NCBI GenBank assembly: GCA_009838525.1 | Contig: VXRJ01000010.1 | Span: 222,520 to 286,519, forward strand | Direction: 5' to 3' | Length of the DNA: 64,000 nucleotides | DNA from: Acidobacteriota bacterium | GTDB taxonomy: Bacteria; Acidobacteriota; Vicinamibacteria; Vicinamibacterales; UBA8438 | Shown: piece by piece, positions 45,889 through 55,316 of the stretch | Layout of the letters: the number at the start of each line of letters is the position of its first letter | Numbering within the stretch: position 1 is the first letter of the stretch | The notes under the pieces: model-generated | What the model saw: only the letters and a program-made list of their open reading frames with translations | Database searches by the model: none | What the model was told of the DNA's origin: nothing | Program-made: the position numbers and the translations under genes

Positions 45889-47022
45889 TCAGCAGAACGC
45901 GCGGATCAACTCGACGAGGGTGTCGCGGCAGACGCACACCGAGTCGATCTCGACGTACTCGTCCGGGCCGTGGAGACCCGCCCCGGCCGGGCCGAACAGC
46001 ACCGACGGCGTTCCCGCTCCCCCGAGAATCGCGGCATCCGTCCAGAAGGTCATGCCGGTCGGCGCGTCGTCGAGACCGCGACGGCGGAGGAGCCGCCGCA
46101 ATTCCGAGCACAGGGGATGATCGTCGGCAATCTCGTGGGGCTGACGCGTCAGCAATTGCCGCGCGGAGGCATTGAAGTCATCGTCCTCCCGAGCCAACTC
46201 GGCCAGCGCCTCTCGAACCTCTGTCAGTCCCGCATCCGGTGGCTCGCTGACCAGCGTGCGGCGTTCGACACCAAGCACACAACGGTCGGGGTAGACGCTG
46301 AGGGCCTGACCGCCGTGAATCGTCGAGGCGTGCAGCGACGCCCGACCCAGCCGCGGATGGGTCGCACCGGCTCTGAGCGCCGCCTCCACGGCCTCCAGTC
46401 GTCCGAGCACGCGTCCCATGTGGACGATGGCATCGCGCCCGTCGGCGGGACGGCTGCCGTGGGCGGCGCGCCCGCGCGTCTCGATCTCCACCCACTCGAA
46501 TCCCTTGTGGGCGGTCGCCACTCGCAGATCCGTCGGCTCGGTCACCACCGCCCCGTCGGCGGAGTGGGCCTCGACCAGTGACGCCGCGCCGGCACTGGCA
46601 TGCTCTTCGTCGGCCACCGCCGCCACCACCAGCCTCCCGCGCGGAAGCCCGCCGATGCGCGCCACGCGGACCGCCGCGTCCACCATCGCGGCCACGCCGC
46701 TCTTCATGTCCTGGCTGCCGCGGCCGAAGAGACGGCCGTCGATCACGCGCGGATCGAAGGGTGCGGTCATCCCCTCCACGCCCACCGTGTCGGTGTGGCC
46801 GCACAGCATCAGCGTGCGTCCCGGTGTTCGCCCCTCGATCACGCCGACGACGTTCGGACGGCCGGGGGCGACCTCCGTCAGCTCGACGGCGATGCCGCCC
46901 TTCCGCAGCGCATCCGCCACATGCTCGGCGACCGCTGCCTCGCCGGCGCCGCCGGGAACCAGGGACGGGTTGACCGAATCGATGGCGACCAGATCGCGCA
47001 GCAGGTCAACAACAGGGTCCAT
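45889..47022 (-). CDS. M20-family metallopeptidase/deacylase (ArgE/DapE-like)
   Basis: This 377-residue protein has the five Zn ligands: His/Asp in LCGHTDTVG, Asp in GRGSQDMKSG, Glu-Glu in VADEEHAS, an acidic residue near VVTEPTDL, and the late His in GAGLHGPDEYV. A dimerisation domain occupies the middle. It could deacylate N-acyl amino acids or cleave dipeptides. ATG 47022 is used because the seven residues upstream are basic and non-conserved. Confidence 0.88.
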   Translation of the reverse strand: MDPVVDLLRDLVAIDSVNPSLVPGGAGEAAVAEHVADALRKGGIAVELTEVAPGRPNVVGVIEGRTPGRTLMLCGHTDTVGVEGMTAPFDPRVIDGRLFGRGSQDMKSGVAAMVDAAVRVARIGGLPRGRLVVAAVADEEHASAGAASLVEAHSADGAVVTEPTDLRVATAHKGFEWVEIETRGRAAHGSRPADGRDAIVHMGRVLGRLEAVEAALRAGATHPRLGRASLHASTIHGGQALSVYPDRCVLGVERRTLVSEPPDAGLTEVREALAELAREDDDFNASARQLLTRQPHEIADDHPLCSELRRLLRRRGLDDAPTGMTFWTDAAILGGAGTPSVLFGPAGAGLHGPDEYVEIDSVCVCRDTLVELIRAFC

Positions 47023-47151
47023 CGGTTTGCGGCTCCAACGCACGAATGGTATTCGCGGCGGGCCGGGTGGCTACGGAGCCGACGATTCGACTAACGTGGC
47101 GGTGGCGCCGTTTGGTGGCCATATCCGCCACGGGCCAAAGGAGGGAGCGCG

Positions 47152-47475
47152 ATGCGGCATACGCGGATTCTCTACGGCGGCCCCCTTACGCACCACTGGT
47201 CGTACTTCTGGCTTCGATGGATGGCCACCGTGCGGGGCCTGTGCATCTTTACTGCGGCCATGAGCGCTCTCGCGTTCAACACGTACTGGCAGCGGGGCGT
47301 TGACGTGGTCAATGTGGCGCTTCTGCTGATCCCGCTGATGGCCATCGTCCGCATCGCGCGCCACCTGAAGAAGCGGGAACGGGAACCGGGGCGAACGACA
47401 CCCGATGCGAGCATGGAGTTCTTGTTTGAAATCGCGTGGGTCTTCGTTATTCTGATCCTCCTGATGTCCTTCTAG
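47152..47475 (+). CDS. Small membrane protein, function unknown
   Basis: This 107-residue protein has about three membrane helices: around 25-43 (ATVRGLCIFTAAMSAL), around 52-66 (VNVALLLIPLMAIV) and the C-terminal FEIAWVFVILILLMSF. A basic loop HLKKREREPGR lies between helices. It starts 129 bp from the divergent M20 peptidase gene. No family was recognised. Confidence 0.6.
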   Translation: MRHTRILYGGPLTHHWSYFWLRWMATVRGLCIFTAAMSALAFNTYWQRGVDVVNVALLLIPLMAIVRIARHLKKREREPGRTTPDASMEFLFEIAWVFVILILLMSF

Positions 47476-47593
47476 CCGCGAAAACGCGTGCGCTCACCGG
47501 CTCCGCCATCCAGATCGGCATGACAGCCCGCGCGGGCAAGGCGCCACAATGCCTGGTCGACAGCCGCCCGTCGCGGGCTGGTAGGATCCGGCG

Positions 47594-48616
47594 ATGAGTC
47601 ACCCTTCCCGCTACGGCTTTCTGGCCATCGTCTGCGTCGCCCTGACAACACCGGCGATGGGGCAGTCCGCGTCAACGGTCCAGCGCACGGCGCATGGCGA
47701 TCCCGACATCCAGGGGTTGTTTACGTTTCGGACGCTGACCCCGCTTCAGCGTCCGATCATCGATGCCGGCGCGTCAGCGCTCCTGGCGGGTCGGGAAACG
47801 CTCACGGCCGAGGAGGCGGCCGCTTACGAGGCGTCGCGGCGCCGGGAGCTGAACCGTGACACGCAGGATCTCACGGTCCGAGCCCCGGGAGTGCGCTATC
47901 AGTCCCTCGCGGAGGGCGGTGTCGGTGGCTACAACGAGTTCTGGTACGAGCGGGGCATCGAACTGACCCGAGATAAGCGCACATCGCTGATCGTGGATCC
48001 TCCTGACGGCCGGATCCCCTACCGGGAGGCGTTTCTGGCCGAGGCGCGGGTCCGCGGGGCGAACATCAGCAACGGATTCGCCGACTCCTACACCGATCGC
48101 AGCCTGTCCGACCGCTGTTTGCTGGGGTTCAATGCCGGTCCGCCGATGGTCTCCAGCGCGTACAACAACAACGTGCTGATCGTGCAGACGCCGGATCACG
48201 TCGTGATTCTGAACGAGATGGTGCACAACGCGCGCATCATCCCGCTCGACGGCCGTCCGCACGTCGGCCTCGATCAGTACTCGGGGGACTCGCGCGGACG
48301 CTGGGACGGTGACACGCTGGTGGTGAATACGAAGCACTTCCTGCGCGAGACCAGCCTCAACGGTTCGAGCCGAGACACCATCCTGGTCGAACGGTTTCGG
48401 CGCCTGGACGCGGATACGGTGATGTACGAGTTCACCGTCGAGGATCCGAACGGCTATACGCGGCCCTGGACCGCGCTCATGCCACTGCGCCGCACCGACG
48501 GCCCGCTGTTCGAGTATGCCTGCCACGAGGGCAATATCGGCCTGGCCGGCATCCTCGGTGGCGCCCGGAACCTGGACACGCAGCGGATCCTGCCCGACGC
48601 CGATCCGCAGCAGTGA
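47594..48616 (+). CDS. Secreted ACHEGN-family protein (paralogue 4 of 4), function unknown
   Basis: This 340-residue protein has a signal peptide ending at MGQ. It shows PDIQGLFTFRTLTPLQRP, YNEFWYERG, KRTSLIVDPPDGR, DRCLLGFNAGPPM plus AYNNN, SRGRWDGDTLVVNT, VERFRRLDADTVMYEFTV and FEYACHEGNIGL. It is closest by eye to paralogue 1. It is the only one on the plus strand and precedes the cytochrome/monooxygenase gene by 98 bp. Confidence 0.8.
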   Translation: MSHPSRYGFLAIVCVALTTPAMGQSASTVQRTAHGDPDIQGLFTFRTLTPLQRPIIDAGASALLAGRETLTAEEAAAYEASRRRELNRDTQDLTVRAPGVRYQSLAEGGVGGYNEFWYERGIELTRDKRTSLIVDPPDGRIPYREAFLAEARVRGANISNGFADSYTDRSLSDRCLLGFNAGPPMVSSAYNNNVLIVQTPDHVVILNEMVHNARIIPLDGRPHVGLDQYSGDSRGRWDGDTLVVNTKHFLRETSLNGSSRDTILVERFRRLDADTVMYEFTVEDPNGYTRPWTALMPLRRTDGPLFEYACHEGNIGLAGILGGARNLDTQRILPDADPQQ

Positions 48617-48714
48617 GCGGCGCGGTCACTGCACGGCATCGAGAACCTGCCCGGGACGGACACTCCGTAGTAGGATGTGCGTATCGGAACCAGAGTGTAC
48701 TGAGAGGTGTCGTT

Positions 48715-50073
48715 ATGCTAAACACTCCCCTCCACGCTTCGTCAGGCGGCCGGGTGGTTGCCTGGAGTCTTGGGGTCGCTGTCCTCAGTGTGACCTGGGG
48801 TGCGCCCGCGGCGGCCCAATCGCCCGGCGACGCGCCCGCGGTTACCTTCGCTCGGGACATCGCCCCGATTTTCCAGAGGAACTGCCAGCAGTGCCACCGG
48901 CCCGGCTCGATCGGCCCGATGTCGCTCACGACCTACCAGGAAGCGCGCCCCTGGGCTCGGTCGATCAAGCAGCGCGTGGTAACGGGCGAGATGCCGCCCT
49001 ATCGATACGACCGCGACATCGGGATTCAGGAACTGAAGGACGACCTCCGGCTGAGCCTGTCCGAAATCGAGACGATAGCCCGCTGGGTGGACGACGGGGC
49101 GCCCCTTGGCGACCCGGCCGATCTTCCGCCGCCGCTATCGTTTCCGGATCTCAGCGAGTGGGCCTATGCGGATGAGTTCGGCCCGCCGGACCTGGTGATC
49201 CGGACGAAGCCGTACACGCTGGCGGCCGATGGGTCGGACGTCTGGTGGCGGCCGATCGTGCCGACCGGCCTGACCGAGGACCGGTGCCTCAAGGCGGTCT
49301 CCGTCAAGCCGTCGCCCGCGGGGCGCGCCGCCGCGCACCACGCCAACAGCCAGTTGCTCGATTTCGACGAGGAGAGCGGGGAGTGGGTCCAGGTCGAGCG
49401 GCTCTCCGAGTACGCGCTCGGGAAGGTCGGCGAGATCGTTCCGGAGGACGCCTGTCGTCTCCTCCCGGCCGACTCGATGGTCAGTTGGGACGTCCACTAC
49501 TATCCGACCGGCGAGGTCATCGAGAACGACGTGGTCGAGATGGGCGTGTGGCTCTACCCGAAGGGCCATCAGGAGCAGGTGCAATTCCAACAGGATCTCA
49601 AGCTGTATTCCCTGCTGATGAAGGGCAGCGAGCTCGAGCTTCCACCGCATGGCACGGCGATGACGCAGGGGTTCCATTCCTTCGAGACCCCGGTGCGGAT
49701 CGACAGCTTCCAGCCGCACGGTCACTTCCGTCTAGTGGGCAAGACTCTTGAGATCTTCGATACGAAGACGGGCGATCTGGAGATGGTGAGCTCGGTGTCC
49801 AACTGGACCAACGACTGGCACACCAGTCACATCTACGCAGAAGACGCCGCACCGCTCGTCCCGGCGGGGTCCGTCCTGGTGATCACCGGCTACTACGACA
49901 ATACGGCCGGGAACCGGCAGAACCCCGACCCGAACCAGTGGGTGGGACCCGGCAGCCGTACGGCGGACGAGATGTCGCATGCATGGATCGCCGTGACGCA
50001 TCTCGACGACGAGGGCTACGAGCGTCTGGTGGCCGAGCGGGAGAGTCGCAAGCAGACGGACAACGAGGAGTAG
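48715..50073 (+). CDS. Cytochrome c / copper-type II monooxygenase-like protein
   Basis: This 452-residue exported protein has a c-type heme site NCQQCH (C57-C60-H61) with a likely Met ligand in VVTGEMPPYRYD. The C-terminal part resembles ascorbate-dependent copper monooxygenases of the PHM/DBH type. It has a His pair in AAAHHANSQLL, a His in SWDVHYYPTGE, and an HxH in FQPHGHFRLVGKTLEI. These correspond to the CuH and CuM ligand sets in known families (inference). It would hydroxylate a C-H bond with electrons delivered by the fused cytochrome. The gene ends just before a strong terminator. Confidence 0.8.
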   Translation: MLNTPLHASSGGRVVAWSLGVAVLSVTWGAPAAAQSPGDAPAVTFARDIAPIFQRNCQQCHRPGSIGPMSLTTYQEARPWARSIKQRVVTGEMPPYRYDRDIGIQELKDDLRLSLSEIETIARWVDDGAPLGDPADLPPPLSFPDLSEWAYADEFGPPDLVIRTKPYTLAADGSDVWWRPIVPTGLTEDRCLKAVSVKPSPAGRAAAHHANSQLLDFDEESGEWVQVERLSEYALGKVGEIVPEDACRLLPADSMVSWDVHYYPTGEVIENDVVEMGVWLYPKGHQEQVQFQQDLKLYSLLMKGSELELPPHGTAMTQGFHSFETPVRIDSFQPHGHFRLVGKTLEIFDTKTGDLEMVSSVSNWTNDWHTSHIYAEDAAPLVPAGSVLVITGYYDNTAGNRQNPDPNQWVGPGSRTADEMSHAWIAVTHLDDEGYERLVAERESRKQTDNEE

Positions 50074-50103
50074 CAGCACGGAAACGTGCGGAATCAGTCT
50101 GTG

Positions 50104-50143
50104 GCGAAAGAGCCTCTCGGTATCGAGAGGCTCTTTCGCTTTT
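50104..50143 (+). terminator. Rho-independent terminator
   Basis: A perfect 16-bp stem (GCGAAAGAGCCTCTCG with its exact complement at 50124-50139) closes a GTAT loop and is followed by four T. It ends transcription of the upstream cytochrome/monooxygenase gene and overlaps the leader region of the next gene. Confidence 0.85.
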
Positions 50144-50175
50144 CCGGCGGCAACGCGTTGATGGAGGGAACGCCA

Positions 50176-51054
50176 GTGCTCGGACGATGGCTCGCGGGCG
50201 GCCTCGCAGCCGCAATGCTCATCGGCTCCCCATCGCTGGGGGCCCAGCGGCAACGACCACTTACTCCGCTGCCGCCAAACGGACTTCGGGTGGTCCCGTT
50301 CTTCGACGGCTGGTACCGGAATACGGATGGAACCGTCACCCTGTCGTTCGGCTATTCCAACCTCAACCTGACCGAGGTCGTGGAGATTCCCCTGGGTGCA
50401 GACAACTTCATCGAACCGGCGGAGTTCGACGGCCGGCAACCCACGTCGTTCCCGCCTGTCGCGCGTGAGGGCGCCACGAGCAGGCGCCGGCGAGACCGGG
50501 AGCGGGGGGTGTTCACCGTGACCGTGCCGGCCAGCTTCAGCGGCGACGTCGTCTGGACCCTGGTCAACCAGGAACGGACCTTCTCCGTGCCTGGAAGCGA
50601 CAAGATCGGTGCCTACCAGCTCCGATGGCCGATGGCTATGGGGTCGCAGCCCCCACTGGTCCGCTTCAGCCCCGATGGCCCTGCCGGCCGGGGTCCCACC
50701 GGGATCGACGCGGAGCCGATGCGCGCGTCGGTGGACACGCCGCTTTCGCTGACGGTCTGGATCCATGATGACAGCGTGCGGGACGAAGAACCGCTCCCGG
50801 TCAGACGGCGGGGCGACACCGCGGCGCTGAACGTGACCTGGTTCAAGCATGCCGGTCCGGGCGCGGTGGTCTTCAGCCCGCGCACGGAGCCGATCGCAGA
50901 GACAGAGGGGATGGTGACCACGACTGCGACCTTCGAGCAGCCGGGCGAGTACGTGATCCGTGTACGCGCCGACAACTTCGGCCGGGTCGACAGCTCCGCC
51001 GGCAACCAGTGCTGCTGGACGAATGGCTATGTGAAGGTCACCGTCACGCCGTAG
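50176..51054 (+). CDS. Secreted protein, function unknown
   Basis: This 292-residue protein has a GTG start at 50176 with GGAGGG 7 nt upstream; an ATG at 50161 has no such signal. A signal peptide ends at LGAQ. It contains a beta-sandwich-like region (GTVTLSFGYSNLNLTEVVEIPLG), a second region FTVTVPASFSGDVVWTLVNQE, and an Ig-like end with EYVIRVRADNFG. A Cys pair lies in NQCCW. It follows a terminator, so it needs its own promoter. Confidence 0.7.
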   Translation: MLGRWLAGGLAAAMLIGSPSLGAQRQRPLTPLPPNGLRVVPFFDGWYRNTDGTVTLSFGYSNLNLTEVVEIPLGADNFIEPAEFDGRQPTSFPPVAREGATSRRRRDRERGVFTVTVPASFSGDVVWTLVNQERTFSVPGSDKIGAYQLRWPMAMGSQPPLVRFSPDGPAGRGPTGIDAEPMRASVDTPLSLTVWIHDDSVRDEEPLPVRRRGDTAALNVTWFKHAGPGAVVFSPRTEPIAETEGMVTTTATFEQPGEYVIRVRADNFGRVDSSAGNQCCWTNGYVKVTVTP

Positions 51055-51092
51055 CCGTCCAGAGTCCGCGAGCCGCTGGACCCAGCTTCGAG

Positions 51093-53009
51093 TTATGGCA
51101 GCGTGAAGGCCAGCAGCGTGGTCCCCGCGGCCACCGCGACGTACTGCTTTCCGTCATCGCCCAGGTAGGTGATGGGGTTGGAGCCGTTGATCAACTGCTC
51201 GGTCTCGAAGCTCCAGAGTTCGCGCCCGGTCTTCGTCTCGTAGGCGCGGAACAGTCGATCGGTGGCCCCGCCGATGAAGAGCAGGCCGCTCGCGGTGGAG
51301 GTCGGCCCGCCCTTCTGAGAGTTGGGGGCGCCGGTGTTCACGCCGGGCGGTGCGCCTTCCACGGTGCCGAACGGGATCGTCCAGGCGATCTCGCCGCTGT
51401 TGACGTCCACGGCGACCAGTCTCGACCAGGGCGGCTGCCAGCAGGGCCAGCCGTTGACGGACGGCCGGGTGACGACGTGCCAGTAGATGCGGCGCGACTC
51501 GGGCGGGCCCACGTAGCCGCCGCGGTCCGGATCGTCCTCCACCCGTACGAGCTGGCTGATGTGACCGGTGTCGGCGTAGTTGATGATGTAGTACCCGAGG
51601 CTCGGATCGAAGGTCCCGCCGGTGAACTCCGTCCCCCCGCCGGTCGACGGAAACACGAGCGCACCCTCCTCGGACGGCGGCGTGTAGGGGCCGCGGTTTC
51701 GCCCGCCGTCGTACTGCATCAGCATCTCGCGGCACGCCGCCGTGTGCTCCGGCGTCACCGTCGCTATCTCGTCCATCGTGAAATCGATGCGTCCGATGGG
51801 CGGCGGCTTGACCGGGAACGGCTGGGTCGGCGAGTAGTACTCCCCGGGCATGTTCCCGGCGGGTACGGGACGTTCCTCGATCTCGTAGATCGGCTCGCCG
51901 GTGACCCGGTTGAAGATGAACAGCACCGGGTACTTCGTCATGACGCCGACGGCGGGAATCGTCTCGCCGTCCCGCTCGACATCGAACAGGATGGGCGGCG
52001 CCGGCATGTCCAGGTCCCACAGATCGTGATGGACGGCCTGGAAGTGCCATAGCCGCTCGCCCGTCAGGGCGTCGACGGCCACGATCGAGTCCGAAAAGAG
52101 GTTGTCCCCGGGGCGGTCGTGGCCATAGAAGTCGTTGTGGGCGGAACCGAGGGGCATGTACAGAATGCCGCGCTCCTCGTCGATGGTGAAGAACGACCAG
52201 GTGTTGGCGCCGCTAACGTTGCGCCACGAGTCGTCGAGCCAGGTCTCGTTGCCGAACTCACCGGGGTGGGGCACCGTGTGGAACGTCCAGACGAGTTCGC
52301 CCGTCCGCAGATCCCACGCGCGCGTGTCGCCCGCCGGCCCCTTCGATCCCGTCTCGTCCGCGTTGTGGACACCCGTGAACACCAGATGCTTCCAGATGGC
52401 CACGCCGGACGAGATGCCGTAGTGCATGTCCGGGAAGCCGTTCATCACGTCGGGGGTCTTCATGTCGACGAAGCCGTCGTTGCCGAACCGCGGGTTGGGG
52501 AGGCCGGTCGCCGCGTTCAACGAGATCAGCTCGCCCTCTTCGGTTCCGAACACGATCTGCGGGGGTATCGTGTCGTTGCCTTCCCAGTACGCCAGCCCCC
52601 GCATCGAACCACCCGTCCAGTGCAACTGGTGCTCCGGCGAGTTCCAGTCTCCAGGCGCCGTGTACTCCCAGATCTCCTCACCGGTCTCCGGCTCCAGGGC
52701 CACCACGCGGTAGTACGGAAACGACAGGTACAGGACGCCGTCGACCATGAGCGGGGTCGACTGCGCCGGCCGTGACGGCACGCCCGCCTTCGTCATCTCG
52801 TAGCGCCATGCCGGCACCAGCGTCGAGACGTTGTCGATATTGATCTGCGTCAGCGGCGAGTGCCGCTGGTTGCCGGCGTCGCGTCCCCAGTGCACCCAGT
52901 CGTCCTGGGCTTGCACCGCCGGCGCCTGCGCGGCGAGGGTCGCGACCAGGAGGAACCACAGCGAGCGCCGCACCGCACGATGTCGTATCGTCGGGAACCT
53001 TGTTGCCAT
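51093..53009 (-). CDS. PQQ-binding-like beta-propeller dehydrogenase (sixth quinoprotein)
   Basis: This 638-residue exported protein has a signal peptide ending at VQAQ. Repeats include VVALEPETGEEIW, VAVDALTGERLW and LVAVDVNSGEIAW. The active-site region has GDNLFSDSIVAVD and HFQAVHHDLWDLDMP. There is no cupredoxin domain and no CxxCH. It resembles the glucose or polyol quinoproteins more than copies 1-3. ATG 53009 follows AGGAGG by 12 nt; a second ATG eight codons upstream is possible. It converges with the secreted protein gene. Confidence 0.82.
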   Translation of the reverse strand: MATRFPTIRHRAVRRSLWFLLVATLAAQAPAVQAQDDWVHWGRDAGNQRHSPLTQINIDNVSTLVPAWRYEMTKAGVPSRPAQSTPLMVDGVLYLSFPYYRVVALEPETGEEIWEYTAPGDWNSPEHQLHWTGGSMRGLAYWEGNDTIPPQIVFGTEEGELISLNAATGLPNPRFGNDGFVDMKTPDVMNGFPDMHYGISSGVAIWKHLVFTGVHNADETGSKGPAGDTRAWDLRTGELVWTFHTVPHPGEFGNETWLDDSWRNVSGANTWSFFTIDEERGILYMPLGSAHNDFYGHDRPGDNLFSDSIVAVDALTGERLWHFQAVHHDLWDLDMPAPPILFDVERDGETIPAVGVMTKYPVLFIFNRVTGEPIYEIEERPVPAGNMPGEYYSPTQPFPVKPPPIGRIDFTMDEIATVTPEHTAACREMLMQYDGGRNRGPYTPPSEEGALVFPSTGGGTEFTGGTFDPSLGYYIINYADTGHISQLVRVEDDPDRGGYVGPPESRRIYWHVVTRPSVNGWPCWQPPWSRLVAVDVNSGEIAWTIPFGTVEGAPPGVNTGAPNSQKGGPTSTASGLLFIGGATDRLFRAYETKTGRELWSFETEQLINGSNPITYLGDDGKQYVAVAAGTTLLAFTLP

Positions 53010-53317
53010 GAGTCGAGAGCGCCTCCTGCGCATGGAGCCTCACCCGGGCACCGTCGGGATGAGCTCGCCGGTCCGGAACGGTTCGTCAATCTAACGCCGT
53101 TTCGTGCGGCGACTCAAGCGAAATCCTCGGACTGGCGCCGCCAGTTGCGCCATCTTCTGCTCCGGATAGCTCTTCTGGAGTGAACACTCGAAGATATCAG
53201 TTTGCAGTGGTCGGGGTACTTGATAGAGATTAGGGGCGTCCGGCTTCGTGACAGTATTCTCCGTCGGCCTCGCCGCCGCGGCGACGGTCGGCGTGTCACT
53301 CGGGAAGGAGGTCACCC
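53010..53317. other. 308-bp intergenic region between divergent genes
   Basis: No gene is seen. AT-richer sequence at 53180-53235 is a likely promoter area. A possible weak sigma-70 pair is TTGCAG at 53202-53207 and TAGAGA at 53224-53229 (spacing 16). The plus-strand gene has a perfect AAGGAGGT ribosome-binding site just before its GTG at 53318. Confidence 0.5.
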
Positions 53318-54112
53318 GTGAAGCTGCAACAAACGGTCCTGGCGGTGGCGGTCATTGCCCTGGCGGCGTGCGGCGGTCCGGACGCGGTCGACACCGAAGC
53401 GGCGGCGGCGCAGGATGGAGAGGCCGCGTCGGCCGGCGCGGCTTCCGCCGAGCCGTTCACGCCGCGCGAGATGACGGAGGCCGAGATCCCGCCGGGGATT
53501 CACGAGGATTCGCTGGCGCGGCTCCCGCGGATCACGCGCGAGTCGCTCGACGCGGACGGGCAGCGGGCCTACGACGTCATCGTCCATCCCGATAGCCGTT
53601 ATTCCGACGGCCTGCGCGGGCCGATCGGCATGTGGATGTACAGCCCGCTGATGGCCGAGCATCTCTTCCCGGCCAGCAGCTACCTCCGCTTCGGCGCGGA
53701 CGGCAACCGCGATCAGCGGCTGGCGGAACTGGCGATCCTGACCGCCGCCCGGCTCCTCGACAGCCAGTACGAGTGGTCGGCCCACGAGGGGCTCGGCCGG
53801 AGCGCCGGTCTGGAGGATGAGATCATCGACCTGATCCGGTACGACCGTCCGCTTGCCGATGCGGGCGACCTGCCGGGGCTGGGCGAGACGGAACGGACAA
53901 TCATCCGCGCCGTCCGGGAGATGATCCTCGAGCCGAAGCTGAGCGACGAGACGTTCGAGGCCGCGCAGCGCCTGCTCGGCAACACGGGCATCATGGACCT
54001 GGCCGGCCTCATCGGCCACTACACCACCGTGAACTACACGCTCAAGGCGTTCGACATACAGCGGCCGCCCGGCAGCATGCTGACGCTGCCGCCGCGCGAC
54101 TCGCTTCCCTGA
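53318..54112 (+). CDS. Carboxymuconolactone decarboxylase-family lipoprotein
   Basis: This 264-residue protein has a lipobox LAAC and an all-helical core with DQRLAELAILTAARLLDSQYEWSAHEGLGRSAG. That is the CMD/AhpD-like signature, with Glu and His but without the AhpD CxxC pair. It may therefore be a decarboxylase-like or unknown-function member. GTG 53318 is set by AAGGAGGT 5 nt upstream. It precedes the enolase-superfamily gene by 23 bp. Confidence 0.8.
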   Translation: MKLQQTVLAVAVIALAACGGPDAVDTEAAAAQDGEAASAGAASAEPFTPREMTEAEIPPGIHEDSLARLPRITRESLDADGQRAYDVIVHPDSRYSDGLRGPIGMWMYSPLMAEHLFPASSYLRFGADGNRDQRLAELAILTAARLLDSQYEWSAHEGLGRSAGLEDEIIDLIRYDRPLADAGDLPGLGETERTIIRAVREMILEPKLSDETFEAAQRLLGNTGIMDLAGLIGHYTTVNYTLKAFDIQRPPGSMLTLPPRDSLP

Positions 54113-54135
54113 TTCCGCCCTGCGCCGCCCGGACG

Positions 54136-55236
54136 ATGGACACCGCCACGGCTACGCGGGAGTCGCTGCTCACGATTCGCGGCCTGACGGCGCGCGCCGT
54201 GGCCGCGCCGCTCGCCCGTCCCCTCCGGACCGCGTCGGGGGACGTGCCCGTGTCGCCTCTCGTCCTGATCGACGTCGCGTCGGAAGAGGGTCCGGTAGGC
54301 CGGGCCTACGTCTTCGGCTACACCACGCTGTCGCTGCGGGCCCTCCAGGCGTTCCTCGAGGACCTGGACGAGGTGGTGCGGGGACGGCCCGCCGCGCCAT
54401 CGGCGGTCTACGACGATATGGCGGCGCGCTTCCGCCTGATGGGCCGCCAGGGCATCGTCGGCATGGCGCTGTCCGGCCTGGACATGGCGCTCTGGGATCT
54501 GCAGGGGCGGGCGCAGGAGCGGCCGGTCGTCGAGCTGCTTGGCGGTCGGGCGGCGCCGGTCCCCGCCTACGACAGCTACGGCGTCGTCGATCCGGTTGCG
54601 GATGGGGCGGCGCTGCGGCGGAGCGTCGACCAGGGGTTCCGGGCGATCAAGATCAAGCTGGGAGTCGGCGGTCTCGACCTGGACGTCGCCACCGTCGCTG
54701 CCGTGCGCGACCTGATCGGCGCGGACGTCCGGCTGATGGTCGACTACAACCAGTCGCTGACGGCGCCGGAAGCGCTGCGGCGCATCCGCGCCCTCGCCCG
54801 CTTCGATCTCGAGTGGGTGGAGGAGCCGGTGCCGGCCGAAGACCTCGCCGGCCACGCGCGGGTCCGCGCGGCCTCACCAGTGCCCGTCCAGACCGGCGAG
54901 AACTGGTGGTTCGGTCACGACATGGCGCACGCCCTCGCCGCCGGCGCCTGCGACTTCTGCATGCCGGACCTGATGAAGATCGGGGGCGTCACCGGATGGC
55001 TGCGCGCCATGGGGCAGGCCGAGCAGGCCGCCGTGCCGATCTCGAGCCACCTGTTCATCGAGGCGAGCGCCCACGTCCTGCCCATCACGCCGCTGGCGCA
55101 CTACCTGGAGTTCCTCGACCTGGCCGGGGCCGTGCTCGCCGAGCCGCCCCGGGTGGTCGACGGCTGCGTCACCGCCCGCGGCCCGGGGCTCGGCCTGGAA
55201 TGGGACGAGGCGGCGGTGACGCGCTATCTGGAATAG
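54136..55236 (+). CDS. Mandelate racemase/muconate-lactonizing-type enolase superfamily enzyme
   Basis: This 366-residue protein has a capping domain and a TIM barrel. The catalytic motif AIKIKLG places K172 and K174. D203 and N205 in VDYNQS, EEPV, and GENWW supply metal ligands. PDLMKIGG and ISSHLFIEAS provide the mandelate-racemase-subgroup His, and LEFLD a late Glu. It should abstract a proton alpha to a carboxylate (dehydratase or racemase). The pairing with a CMD-family protein hints at aromatic or sugar-acid catabolism. Confidence 0.88.
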   Translation: MDTATATRESLLTIRGLTARAVAAPLARPLRTASGDVPVSPLVLIDVASEEGPVGRAYVFGYTTLSLRALQAFLEDLDEVVRGRPAAPSAVYDDMAARFRLMGRQGIVGMALSGLDMALWDLQGRAQERPVVELLGGRAAPVPAYDSYGVVDPVADGAALRRSVDQGFRAIKIKLGVGGLDLDVATVAAVRDLIGADVRLMVDYNQSLTAPEALRRIRALARFDLEWVEEPVPAEDLAGHARVRAASPVPVQTGENWWFGHDMAHALAAGACDFCMPDLMKIGGVTGWLRAMGQAEQAAVPISSHLFIEASAHVLPITPLAHYLEFLDLAGAVLAEPPRVVDGCVTARGPGLGLEWDEAAVTRYLE

Positions 55237-55316
55237 GACGCGGCCCGGCACCGGTGATGCCGTACGGCGCCGACCAGACCGGCGCGTGCTGGCGGCGAGC
55301 TTGGGACCTGGGTATA

